Positions 51,899-60,448 of a DNA stretch of 64,000 nucleotides are shown here, in pieces. Origin of the DNA: Mesorhizobium loti (lineage in GTDB: Bacteria; Pseudomonadota; Alphaproteobacteria; Rhizobiales; Rhizobiaceae). Position numbers and translations under genes: made by a program. Below the pieces are notes generated by a model, which saw nothing but the letters and a program-made list of their open reading frames with translations, was not told the origin of the DNA and ran no database searches. Numbering within the stretch: the first letter of the stretch is position 1; each line of letters starts with the position of its first letter. The stretch spans positions 103,660 to 167,659 of the forward strand of contig NZ_LPWA01000013.1 of the NCBI RefSeq assembly GCF_001510895.1, written 5' to 3'.

Positions 51899-52318
51899 AT
51901 GAAGGTCAAAGACGCAATGCACAGGGGCGTCGACTGGGTCAGCCCCGAAACCACCGTCACCGAGCTGGCGAAATTGATGCGAGCCGAGGACATCGGTTCG
52001 ATTCCCATCGGAGAGAACGACCGGCTGATCGGAATGGTGACCGACCGCGACATTGTCTGCAAAGGACTGGCGGAGGATGGTTTCGACAGCCGCACCGCGA
52101 CGGCGCGCGATGTCATGACGGCCGGCATTCACTGCTGCCGCGAAGACGACGATCTGGCCAAGGCCATGCGGCACATGGAGGAACTGAAAATCCGCAGGTT
52201 GCCGGTTATCAACAAGAGTATGCGGATGGTCGGCATCCTTAGCGTCGGCGACGTCGGTCAGTCGGCGCCGAGGGAACTTGTGTCCGAATACGTCAAGAGC
52301 GTTTCCGCCCACCACTGA
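51899..52318 (+). CDS. Tandem CBS-domain protein
   Basis: 139 residues consisting of two CBS motifs: first at about 5-60 (MHRGVDWVSPETTVTELAKL, DRLIGMVTDRDIVCKGLA), second at about 70-130 (VMTAGIHCCREDDDLAKAMR, RMVGILSVGDVG). Paired CBS modules bind adenosyl nucleotides such as AMP or ATP and sense energy state. Stand-alone CBS pairs are often stress-linked. AGGGAGG lies seven bases before the ATG. Confidence 0.88.
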   Translation: MKVKDAMHRGVDWVSPETTVTELAKLMRAEDIGSIPIGENDRLIGMVTDRDIVCKGLAEDGFDSRTATARDVMTAGIHCCREDDDLAKAMRHMEELKIRRLPVINKSMRMVGILSVGDVGQSAPRELVSEYVKSVSAHH

Positions 52319-52485
52319 AGGGCGGCTCGCCCGGCGGATAGTCGATATCCGTCGGGCTTCGCCCATGCTCTCGATGAAGCCGACTTCAGCCAGGGCCGAT
52401 GGTGGCTGCGTTCCGGGGATCGCGTGAGCGTCCACCAGCGCGCCCCACAAGCGCTGGCATTCCGGACGAGACCTCCGCGCCTATC

Positions 52486-53202
52486 CTAATCGCTCTCCGC
52501 CCCGGCATGGCGCATCATGCGCAGGAAGCTCATCGAAATGTGGGCGCGCCTTATGTGGCCGATCGATTCCCAGTCGCCGATCTCGGCCGCGGCCAGAACC
52601 TCCTCCATCTCGCGCCGGAAGGCCGTGAACTCCTCCACGAGACCCAGTTGCGGCATCATCTTGAGGACGACGCGCGCCACCTGGAAATACAGCCTTTCAC
52701 TGATCTCGCGCAGTGGCTGGTTGCCGGTCATGCCGGACAGTTCGGTGAAGAAATCCATGTTGAGCTGCAGGAAGGCGCGCTGATCCGGATTGAGCATGTC
52801 GGAATCGCAGCGGGCAATGAGCGCACGGATCCGATCGAGGTCCGCCGCCGTGCGCGGAATCGGCGAAAGCTTGCCGACCAGAAGCGCCAGTTCCAGGCGT
52901 AGGTGATAGACCTGCTGCAACTCCTCGATATCGACGTCGGTGACGATCGTGCCGACGCCGTGGACGGATTGAACCAGGCCCTCGGACTCGAGGCGCGCCA
53001 GGACGCGGCGGACCGGCGTGCGGCTGATCTCGAATTCCTGGGCGAGCTCTTCCTCGGAAAGCCGGCTTCCCGGCGGATAGTCGAGCAGGCAGATGCGGTC
53101 GCGCAAGATCAGATAGATGCGTTCGAACCGTTCTCGCGCCGACAGCGGGCGCGGGGGCGACGCGGTCATCGTCGCGGGCGAGGCATCCGTGTCAAGCGTC
53201 AT
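52486..53202 (-). CDS. GntR-family regulator with FCD domain, linked to the uptake operon
   Basis: 238 residues. Winged helix at about 20-90 (LSEEELAQEFEISRTPVRRV), FCD domain at about 100-230 with DFFTELSGMTGNQPL and AHISMSFLRMMRHAG. The ATG at 53202 overlaps the stop of the ATP-binding gene (ATGA), so it is the last gene of the transporter operon and probably controls both this operon and the divergent catabolic operon. A perfect palindrome, TTGTGCACAA, lies between the two. Confidence 0.88.
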   Translation of the reverse strand: MTLDTDASPATMTASPPRPLSARERFERIYLILRDRICLLDYPPGSRLSEEELAQEFEISRTPVRRVLARLESEGLVQSVHGVGTIVTDVDIEELQQVYHLRLELALLVGKLSPIPRTAADLDRIRALIARCDSDMLNPDQRAFLQLNMDFFTELSGMTGNQPLREISERLYFQVARVVLKMMPQLGLVEEFTAFRREMEEVLAAAEIGDWESIGHIRRAHISMSFLRMMRHAGAESD

Positions 53203-53978
53203 CCAGCCTCCAGGACGGCGTGCAGGAATTGCCGCGTCCGCTCGTTCTTGGGCGCCCCGAAAAGCTCTCTCGGCGGGCCCTGCTCGCAAATCTTGCCCTG
53301 GTAGAAGAAGCAGACGCGATCGGAAAACTCCTTGGCGAAGCCCATCTGGTGGGTAACCATGAGCATCGTCAGATCGTGCTCGCGGCCGATTTGCCTTATC
53401 ACCTGCAGCACTTCGCCGACAAGTTCCGGGTCGAGCGCCGACGTCACCTCGTCGAACAGCATTATTTTGGGCCGCATCGCCAGCGCCCTGGCGATGGCGA
53501 CGCGCTGTTGCTGGCCGCCTGAGAGCTGGGAGGGATAGTGATCCTTCTTCTGCGACAGCCCGACCATATCGAGAAGCTCGGCGGCGCGGGCCTCAGCATC
53601 CGCCCGCTTCATGCCAAGCACGGTTATCGGCGCCTCGACGCAGTTGGCCATCGCCGTCATATGCGGGAACAGGTTGAAGGACTGGAACACCATGCCGATC
53701 TTGGCCCGGATGCGCCGGATGTGAGCGAGGTTGGCCGGCACCAGCTTTCCGTTCTGCTGCATATGTGTCAGCGGTTCGCCTTCGACCCAGATGACGCCGT
53801 CATTTATCGATTCCAGCGTCATCAGCATGCGCAGCACCGTGGTCTTGCCGGAGCCGGACGGGCCGATGACCGAAACCTTCTCGCCGCGCGCGATATCGAG
53901 ATTCAAGCCGTCGAGAACGGTCAACGCGCCGTAGCGTTTGGAAACGTTGTCGAAGCGAACCATCGGTTGCTCGGTCAT
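53199..53978 (-). CDS. ABC transporter ATP-binding protein, EhuA-like
   Basis: 259 residues. Walker A GPSGSGKTTVLRML, Q-loop VFQSFNLFPHM, signature LSGGQQQRVAIARAL, Walker B IMLFDEVTSALDPEL, H-loop VTHQMGFAKEF: the polar amino-acid (PAAT) type. Similar to EhuA of the ectoine/hydroxyectoine system. Overlaps the permease gene upstream by four bases (ATGA) and the GntR gene downstream by four. Confidence 0.92.
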   Translation of the reverse strand: MTEQPMVRFDNVSKRYGALTVLDGLNLDIARGEKVSVIGPSGSGKTTVLRMLMTLESINDGVIWVEGEPLTHMQQNGKLVPANLAHIRRIRAKIGMVFQSFNLFPHMTAMANCVEAPITVLGMKRADAEARAAELLDMVGLSQKKDHYPSQLSGGQQQRVAIARALAMRPKIMLFDEVTSALDPELVGEVLQVIRQIGREHDLTMLMVTHQMGFAKEFSDRVCFFYQGKICEQGPPRELFGAPKNERTRQFLHAVLEAG

Positions 53979-54634
53979 CGTGCGGTCCTTCTGTTGAGGA
54001 AGCGTTCGAGGGCACGGATAAGCGCGGCCGATACCAGGCTCATCGCCAGAAAGAACAGACCGACCAGTGTGATCGGCTCGGTGTAGCGGAACGTCTCGGA
54101 GCCGATGATCTTGGCGGTCTGCATGAGCTCCAGCACCGCGATCGCCGAAAGCAGCGGCGTTTCCTTGAACAGCGCGACCAGATAGTTGCCGAGCGCCGGC
54201 ACGATCGGCGGGATCGCCTGCGGGATGATGATGTCGCGAAAGGTCGTCCACGATGAGAGGTTGAGCGCGATCGAGGCCTCCCACTGGCCGCGATGGATGT
54301 TGTCGAAGCCGGCGCGATAGACCTCGGAGCAGTAGGCGGCGTAGTGGATGCCGATGGCGATGACGCCGGCGGTGAAGGCGTCGAGCACGAGGCCGAATTT
54401 CGGAAAGACGAAATAGATGAAGAAGATCTGGATGAGCAGTGGCGTCGAGCGGATCAGCTCGACCAGCACCGAGATCGTCCAGGCGGTCCACGGCACGGCG
54501 ATGCGGATCACGGCCAGGACCAGGCCAAGTGTTGCCGCTATGACGAAGCCGAGAAGCGTCGCCTCGATCGAGATGACGGCCGCGTGCGCCAGGACCGGCA
54601 GGATTTGAAAGGTGAAACTCCAATCCCAGATCAT
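53975..54634 (-). CDS. ABC transporter permease, EhuD-like
   Basis: 219 residues, five membrane segments, polar amino-acid permease type. N-terminal MIWDWSFTFQILPVLAHAAV, conserved EAA region around VYRAGFDNIHRGQWEASIAL. Start overlaps the stop of the other permease gene by four bases. Forms a heterodimer with the gene upstream. Confidence 0.92.
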   Translation of the reverse strand: MIWDWSFTFQILPVLAHAAVISIEATLLGFVIAATLGLVLAVIRIAVPWTAWTISVLVELIRSTPLLIQIFFIYFVFPKFGLVLDAFTAGVIAIGIHYAAYCSEVYRAGFDNIHRGQWEASIALNLSSWTTFRDIIIPQAIPPIVPALGNYLVALFKETPLLSAIAVLELMQTAKIIGSETFRYTEPITLVGLFFLAMSLVSAALIRALERFLNRRTAR

Positions 54635-55359
54635 GCCGCCCTCCCCCGCGCCAGGCCGAGCGAAGCCCGCCTTTCGAGGAGTCGCATGCCGATGGAAACG
54701 ACCAGCGACATTGCGAGATACATCAGCAGCACGAGCGTGAAGATCGGAATGGTCTTGAACGTGTTCTGGTTCATCTGCTGCGCCTTGAAGGCAAGGTCGG
54801 TAAGCGTGATCAGCGAGACCAGCGCGGTCGATTTCAGAAGCTCGATGAACAGATTGCCCCAGGGCGGGATCATGGCGATGAAAGCCTGCGGCAGGATGAT
54901 CCGGCGCAGCATCTGCCCCCGGCTCATATTGAGCGCGGTTCCCGCTTCCCACTGGCCGCGCGGCACCGACTGGATGGCGCCGCGCACGCATTCCGAGCCA
55001 TAGGCGCCGACATTCAGGCCGAGCGCCAGCACGGCGACCAGGAACGCGTCGAGCGTCACGCCGAACTGCGGCAGCACGAAAAACAGCCAGAACAACTGCA
55101 CCAGCGCCGAGGTGCCGCGGAAGATTTCGACATAGACCGTCGCCAGCCATCTGAGCGGTGCCGGTCCGTACATGCGCGCAAGCGCGGCGAGCACGCCCAT
55201 GACGATCGCCAGCAGACTGCCGAGCACGGCTATTTCGACGGTCAGCAGCGCGCCCTGCAGCAGCCCCGGCAGGAACAGCCTATAAGATGCCTGCGTCGCC
55301 AGCACACCGATCACGGCGAGCGCGACAACCAGCATGGCAACAAGCGTACGAATCCCCAT
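54631..55359 (-). CDS. ABC transporter permease, EhuC-like
   Basis: 242 residues, five or six membrane segments. EAA region VRGAIQSVPRGQWEAGTALN, plus LVQLFWLFFVLPQFG. AAAGGAGCGCAG precedes the ATG at 55359. Pairs with the EhuD-like permease. Located 55 bases downstream of the binding-protein gene. Confidence 0.92.
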   Translation of the reverse strand: MGIRTLVAMLVVALAVIGVLATQASYRLFLPGLLQGALLTVEIAVLGSLLAIVMGVLAALARMYGPAPLRWLATVYVEIFRGTSALVQLFWLFFVLPQFGVTLDAFLVAVLALGLNVGAYGSECVRGAIQSVPRGQWEAGTALNMSRGQMLRRIILPQAFIAMIPPWGNLFIELLKSTALVSLITLTDLAFKAQQMNQNTFKTIPIFTLVLLMYLAMSLVVSIGMRLLERRASLGLARGRAA

Positions 55360-55414
55360 CTGCGCTCCTTTGAAAAAGAGGGCGGCGCTTTCGCGCCGCC
55401 AGCAGTTGGGAACT

Positions 55415-56284
55415 TTATTCGCCCTTGCAGAGCTGCGCGGTGGTCTTGTTCGGCAGATAGTCCTTGCCGAAGCCGAGCGGCTCGACCAGCGCGATGTGCT
55501 CGGGCGACCCAATGAACTTCTTCAGCTCGGCGTTGAACGCTTCCTGCAAATCGGTGTCTTCCTTGCGGAAGCCGAAGCCGCCATGGCCCTTCACCGACTT
55601 GCCGGCGACCTCGCCGAACGGCTTGGTCGATTCCACGCCGTCGGCCTTCTTGGCCATGTCGGCGATCGAGAGCGCCGTCAGCGCGGCCGCATCGGCGCGG
55701 CCCGACTGAACGGCGGCAACCAGGCTGGACTGGTCGGGCAAGGTGACGAGCTGCCCTTCGGCGATGCCGGCATCCTTGGCATATCCGCCCTCGACGGCGC
55801 CGGCCATCACGGCGAGCTTGAGATCAGGATTGGCCTTGATGCTGGTGTAGTCCTTCACGCCCTTCGGATTGCCCTTCGGCACCAGCATGGCCTGGCCGAT
55901 ACCGTAGGACGGTTCCGAGAAATTGATCTCGGCGCAGCGCTTCGGATTGATGAACATGCCTGCCGCGATGATGTCGAAGCGGCCGGCCTTGAGGCCCGGA
56001 ATGAGCGAGCCGAACTCGGTCAGCACACCGTCCACCTGCGGGATGCCCATCTTGGCGAGCACCGCCTTGGCGACCTCGGGCGCTTCGCCGGTCAGCTTGC
56101 CGTCGGGCGTCGCGAAACCGAACGGCGCCTCGTTGGCGAAACCGACGCGGATATAGCCGTCCTTCTTGGCGCGCTCGAGGGTCGTCTCCGCCTTGGCCGG
56201 CAGCGACGTGAATGCGGTCGCGGCGAGCGCAAGGCAGGCGGCGGCCTTCACAACCGCGCGGCGGGATATCTGTGACATGAACAT
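55415..56284 (-). CDS. ABC transporter substrate-binding protein, EhuB-like
   Basis: 289 residues, exported. Signal MFMSQISRRAVVKAAACLAL ending SLPAKA. The mature protein has the EhuB pattern: YIRVGFANEAPFGF, GEAPEVAKAVLAKMGIPQVD, SLIPGLKAGRFDIIAAGMF and INPKRCAEINFSEPS. EhuB of Sinorhizobium binds ectoine and hydroxyectoine. Whether the ligand here is ectoine is uncertain, because the catabolic genes opposite include sarcosine oxidase. AAGGGGAACGC precedes the ATG at 56284. Confidence 0.88.
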   Translation of the reverse strand: MFMSQISRRAVVKAAACLALAATAFTSLPAKAETTLERAKKDGYIRVGFANEAPFGFATPDGKLTGEAPEVAKAVLAKMGIPQVDGVLTEFGSLIPGLKAGRFDIIAAGMFINPKRCAEINFSEPSYGIGQAMLVPKGNPKGVKDYTSIKANPDLKLAVMAGAVEGGYAKDAGIAEGQLVTLPDQSSLVAAVQSGRADAAALTALSIADMAKKADGVESTKPFGEVAGKSVKGHGGFGFRKEDTDLQEAFNAELKKFIGSPEHIALVEPLGFGKDYLPNKTTAQLCKGE

Positions 56285-56450
56285 GCGTTCCCCTTTGCTT
56301 TCAATGATTGCTTGGCTCGAACGACGTTTCTCCTCCATCGCTTAAGCTCACAAGACGTATACAACTCATCTGGACATATCGCAAGACGCGCTGTACGAAT
56401 CTCGAAAAATAGCCGTTTATTCTTCAGCTCGTGGCTGAACTATCGAGCAG

Positions 56451-56460
56451 TTGTGCACAA
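56451..56460. promoter_or_regulatory. Palindromic candidate GntR operator
   Basis: TTGTGCACAA is a perfect ten-base palindrome in the 243-base gap between the divergent transporter and catabolic operons. A GTATAC core lies nearby at 56357-56362. The FadR-type GntR protein encoded at 52486 is the obvious candidate ligand. Confidence 0.5.
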
Positions 56461-56527
56461 TTGAGGCGGTCTTCTCCGGAATCGCGACCACAAACGCTTT
56501 CCGGCGCGGCAATGGGAGGAAGACAGT

Positions 56528-57709
56528 TTGAGTGGGTCCGGGAGGTTCACCGAGGCGGAATATGCGCGGCGGTTGGCCGACGTGAAGCGTCGCATGGAAA
56601 AGGCCGGCTTCGATCTCATCGTCTGCCAGGATCCCGCCAACATGTGCTGGCTGACCGGCTATGACGGCTGGTCCTTCTACGTGCCGCAATGCGTGCTCGT
56701 TCATCTGGAGGAAGACCGCCCGATCTGGTTCGGCAGGGCGCAGGACGCCAAGAGCGCCCGTATGACCACCGGCCTGCCCGAACAAAACATCGTCCCGTTC
56801 TCGGAGCGGCTGGTGCAACACCCTGTCGAGCATCCCTATGACGAGCTCGCCGGGCTGATCAGGGCGCGCGGGTGGGACCGGGCGCGGATCGGCGTCGAGA
56901 TGGACGCGCATTATTACACGGCGCGCTGCCATGCCCATCTCGTCGGCGGCCTGCCCGGGGCGCGCTTTGCCAACAATCACGACCTGGTCAACTGGGCGCG
57001 CCTGGTGAAGTCGGACGGCGAACTGGCGCTGATCCGCGAGGCGGGCGCGATCTGCAGCAACGCCATGAACCGCGCCATCGACAGGATGCGGCCCGGCGTG
57101 CCGCAAAATCACGTCATCGCTGAGATCTATCACGCGCAGATCATGGGCGTGGCAGGCAGCGGCGGCGACTATGCCGCGATCTGTCCGCTGATGCCGGTCG
57201 GCGAAGGCACGAGCACGCCGCACCTGACCTGGTCGGACGCGCCGCTTCCGGACAGCGGGCTTGCCACCATCGAGATCGCCGGCGTGCGGCGGCGCTACCA
57301 TGCGGCGCTGACCCGGACGGTGCATTTCGGCAAAGCGCCGGCCGCGCTTTCCGATATGGCCAAGGTGATCGTCGAAGGCGTCGACGCCGGCCTCGAAATG
57401 GCGCGGCCAGGCAACACCGCCGAACAGGTCGAAGCCGCCTGGCAGGCCGTGCTGCGCAGAAACGAGCTGAAGAAGGAAAGCCGGGTGGGCTACCCGGTCG
57501 GCCTCGCCTACCCGCCGGACTGGGGCGAACGCACCGCGAGCCTCAGACCCGGCGACAAGACCGAGCTTCAGCCCGGCATGTGCTTCCACTTCATGGCCGG
57601 CGTCTGGCTCAACGATTTCGGCGTCGCCATTTCGGAGTCCTTCGTCGTTGCCGAGCGTGGCGGCGAGCGGCTCTGCGACGTGACCCGTGACCTCATCGTC
57701 ATCGACTGA
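56528..57709 (+). CDS. M24 metallopeptidase-family hydrolase, ectoine hydrolase (DoeA/EutD)-like
   Basis: 393 residues from a TTG start with a near-perfect GGAGGAAG nine bases upstream. Creatinase N-terminal domain then pita-bread fold. The conserved stretches NMCWLTGYDGWSFYVPQCVL, SRVGYPVGLAYPPDWGERTA and LQPGMCFHFMAGVWLNDFG match ectoine hydrolase, which opens the ectoine ring to N-acetyl-diaminobutyrate. However, no deacetylase (doeB) or eutABC gene is present, and soxBDAG follow, so the true substrate may be another cyclic or N-methyl amide. It is first in an operon divergent from the transporter. Confidence 0.85.
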   Translation: MSGSGRFTEAEYARRLADVKRRMEKAGFDLIVCQDPANMCWLTGYDGWSFYVPQCVLVHLEEDRPIWFGRAQDAKSARMTTGLPEQNIVPFSERLVQHPVEHPYDELAGLIRARGWDRARIGVEMDAHYYTARCHAHLVGGLPGARFANNHDLVNWARLVKSDGELALIREAGAICSNAMNRAIDRMRPGVPQNHVIAEIYHAQIMGVAGSGGDYAAICPLMPVGEGTSTPHLTWSDAPLPDSGLATIEIAGVRRRYHAALTRTVHFGKAPAALSDMAKVIVEGVDAGLEMARPGNTAEQVEAAWQAVLRRNELKKESRVGYPVGLAYPPDWGERTASLRPGDKTELQPGMCFHFMAGVWLNDFGVAISESFVVAERGGERLCDVTRDLIVID

Positions 57710-57746
57710 TCATCCGCCCAGAAACAGGCATTTTCGAGGATATAGA

Positions 57747-58894
57747 ATGGACCGCAATCCCTTTTCGGAAGCCGAGATCGCCGGCCGCCTGTCGAAAGTG
57801 CGCAAGGCGCTGGCCGAACGCGGGCTCGACGCCGCCGTGTTCGCCTCACCGGAGAACATCTTCTATCTCACCGGCCTCGACCATTGGGGCTATTTCGCGC
57901 CGCATCTTCTCATCGTCCCGCTCGACCGGAAGCCGGTTCTGGTCACTCGGTCGATGGAGAAGGTGACGATCGAGAACCAGGTGAAGGCGGCGGAGTTCCG
58001 CGGGCATTCCGACAGCGAGACGGCCGCCGATCTCGCCGCGCGCGTGCTTGCCGAACTCGGACTGACAGGCAAGCGCATCGGTCTCGAATACTGGACCTCG
58101 GGCCTCAGCCATGGCCTCGCCCTGAAGCTTGAAGCGCAGGCCGACGCCAAATGGAGCGATGTCTCCGGGCTGGTCGACAGGATGCGTCTGGTGAAGAGCG
58201 CCGAGGAGCAAGCGCTGATGCGCCGCGCCGCCAAGGTCACGGACGCCGCCGCGGGCGCCGCGATCGCGGCGATCCATGACGGCGCCGCCGAGCAGGAGGT
58301 CGCCGCGGAATGCGTTGCGGCGATGGCGCGTGCCGGCGGTCACGCGCCAGGCTTCGGCCCGTTCATCCGCCCTGCCGCTCGGCTCGGCGAAGAGCACAGA
58401 CCTGGGGCGATGGCATCTATCGCCGCGGCGAGCCGGTCTTCGTCGAGCTGTCCGGCTGCGTCTCGCGCTATCATGCACCGCTTGGCCGGCTGATCCGCAT
58501 CGGCGCCATCAAGGACGAAGACGCCGCCATGGCCGAGGTGACGGCCAAGGCATTCAATGCCGTCGTCAAGGCGCTGAGGCCCGGCGCCAGGGCGCGCGAG
58601 ATCTACGCCGCCTGGCAGGGCGTCGCAGACGAGGCAGGCCTGTCGCACTATCGCCGCCATCATTGCGGCTATCTCGTCGGCATCGGCCAGCCGCCGTCCT
58701 GGACCGGCGGCAATTCGGTGACGGGCTTGCGGCACGATTCCGATCTCGAGATCGAGACCGGCATGAGCTTCCACATCCTGTCCTGGCTGATGGGCACCGG
58801 ACGCGGCGACGATTTCATCTCCAACACCGTGCTTCTGAGCGAGACAGGCGCCGAAGTGCTGACGCGCACCCCGACCGGCCCGATCGTTCGCTAG
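57747..58894 (+). CDS. Second M24-family hydrolase, creatinase/ectoine hydrolase-like, with a frameshift
   Basis: About 382 residues after repair. N-terminal creatinase domain (VFASPENIFYLTGLDHWGYF), then the catalytic fold with MRLVKSAEEQALMRRAAKV, ELSGCVSRYHAPLGRLI, HHCGYLVGIGQPPSW and LEIETGMSFHILSWLMGTG. The frame breaks near 58402: one added base gives EEHRTWGDGIYRRGEPVFVE. Aligns in outline with the preceding gene, so the two are divergent paralogues. GAGGATATAGA precedes the ATG. The M24 fold includes creatinase, which releases sarcosine and urea from creatine; this would fit the Sox genes beyond. Confidence 0.8.
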
Positions 58895-58897
58895 ACG

Positions 58898-60156
58898 ATG
58901 ACCATGCGCTACTCGGCGTTTTCGATTTTCCGCAACGGCCTGTCCGGCCAGAAGAACTGGCAACGCGCCTGGCGCGCCGCCGAGCCGAAACCGGCCTATG
59001 ACGTGATCATCGTCGGCGGCGGTGGACACGGCCTCGCCACAGCATTCTACCTGGCCGAGAACCACGGCATCCGCAATGTCGCGGTGCTGGAGAAAGGCTA
59101 TGTCGGCGGCGGCAATGTCGGCCGCAACACCACCGTCATCCGCTCGAACTACCTGCTCGATGGCAACACCCAGTCTACGAATTCTCGGTCAAGCTGTGGG
59201 AAGGCCTGTCACAGGCGCTGAACTTCAACGTGATGTTCTCGCAGCGCGGCCAGATCGTCACCGCCCATTCGGCGGATCAGCTCGACAGCTTCAGCCATCG
59301 CGCCAACGTCATGCGGCTGAACGGCATCGACGCCGACATCCTCGACCGCGACGCGGTGCGGCGGCTGGTGCCCTATCTCGATTTCTCCGACACGGCGCGG
59401 TTCCCGATCCATGGCGCGATCCTGCAAGGCCGCGCCGGCACCGCCCGCCACGACGCCGTCGCCTGGGGCTATGCGCGCGCCGCCGACGGCCATGGCGTCG
59501 ACATCATCCAGAACTGCGAGGTGACCGGCTTCGTCCGCGACGGCGACAGGATCGTCGGCGTGGACACGAACAAGGGCCGCATCGGCGCCGGCAAGATCGG
59601 GCTGGCGGTCGCCGGCCATACGTCGGTGCTCGGCCAGAAGGCCGGGCTGGAGCTGCCGATCGAAAGCCACGTGCTGCAGGCCTTCGTCACCGAGCCGCTG
59701 AAGCCGCTGGTCGACCATGTCGTGGCCTATGGCGCCGATCATTTCTATGTCAGCCAGTCCGACAAGGGCGGGCTGGTCTTCGGCGGCAATCTCGACGGCT
59801 ACAATTCCTATGCCCAGCGCGGCAATCTCGGCGTCGTGCGCGAGGTGGCGGAGGCGGCAATCGCGCTGATGCCCTGCATCTCGCGCGTCCGGCTGCTGCG
59901 CCATTGGGGCGGCGTCATGGACATGACACCGGACGCCAGCCCGATCATCTGCCCGACGCCGATCGACGGGCTCTATCTCAATGGCGGCTGGTGCTATGGC
60001 GGCTTCAAGGCGACGCCTGCCTCGGGCTGGTGCTTCGCGCACACACTGGCGACCGGCAAGCCGCATCCTTTGATCGCCGCCTATGGGCTCGACCGTTTCC
60101 GCACCGGCCGCACGCTGGACGAGGCCGGCGTCGGCCCTTCGGCCTGGCTGCAATAG
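58898..60156 (+). CDS. soxB: Sarcosine oxidase beta subunit, with a frameshift
   Basis: About 420 residues after repair. FAD-binding [18 protein letters not shown] near the N-terminus, [20 protein letters not shown], and the C-terminal [20 protein letters not shown]. The N-terminal [19 protein letters not shown] is typical of heterotetrameric SoxB. The frame breaks near 59174: CAGTCTACGAA should read CAGTTCTACGAA ([12 protein letters not shown]). It lies three bases after the M24 gene and is part of the same operon. The beta subunit oxidises the N-methyl group with release of H2O2. Confidence 0.92.
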
Positions 60157-60169
60157 AGAAGAAGAGAAA

Positions 60170-60448
60170 ATGCTTCGCATCGAATGCCCGTGCTGCGGCC
60201 CGCGCGACCATGATGAGTTCCGCTATGGCGGCGACGCTTCGGTCGCGCGCCCGGCCCATGACGATCCCGACCCGGAAGCCTGGTACCGCTATGTCTATGT
60301 GCGAAACAATCCGGCCGGGCCGCACCGCGAATTCTGGCAGCACGTGACCGGCTGCCGGCAATGGCTGGTCGTCGAGCGCGACACCAGAAACCACACCATC
60401 CAATCGGTCGGCTTTGCCCGGAAAATGGCCAGGAAAATGCCCGCATGA
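60170..60448 (+). CDS. soxD: Sarcosine oxidase delta subunit
   Basis: 92 residues. Zinc-ribbon-like CPCCGPRDHDEFRYGGDA near the N-terminus and EFWQHVTGCRQWLVVERDTR later give the Cys/His set of SoxD. GAAGAGAA precedes the ATG at 60170 by a few bases. The stop overlaps the soxA start (ATGA). Confidence 0.93.
   Translation: MLRIECPCCGPRDHDEFRYGGDASVARPAHDDPDPEAWYRYVYVRNNPAGPHREFWQHVTGCRQWLVVERDTRNHTIQSVGFARKMARKMPA

Noticed and set aside
53979..54623. Apparent fusion of the ATP-binding protein to an N-terminal domain
   Set aside because: The extra stretch is the permease gene read in another frame; the ATG at 53978 with its four-base overlap is the true start.
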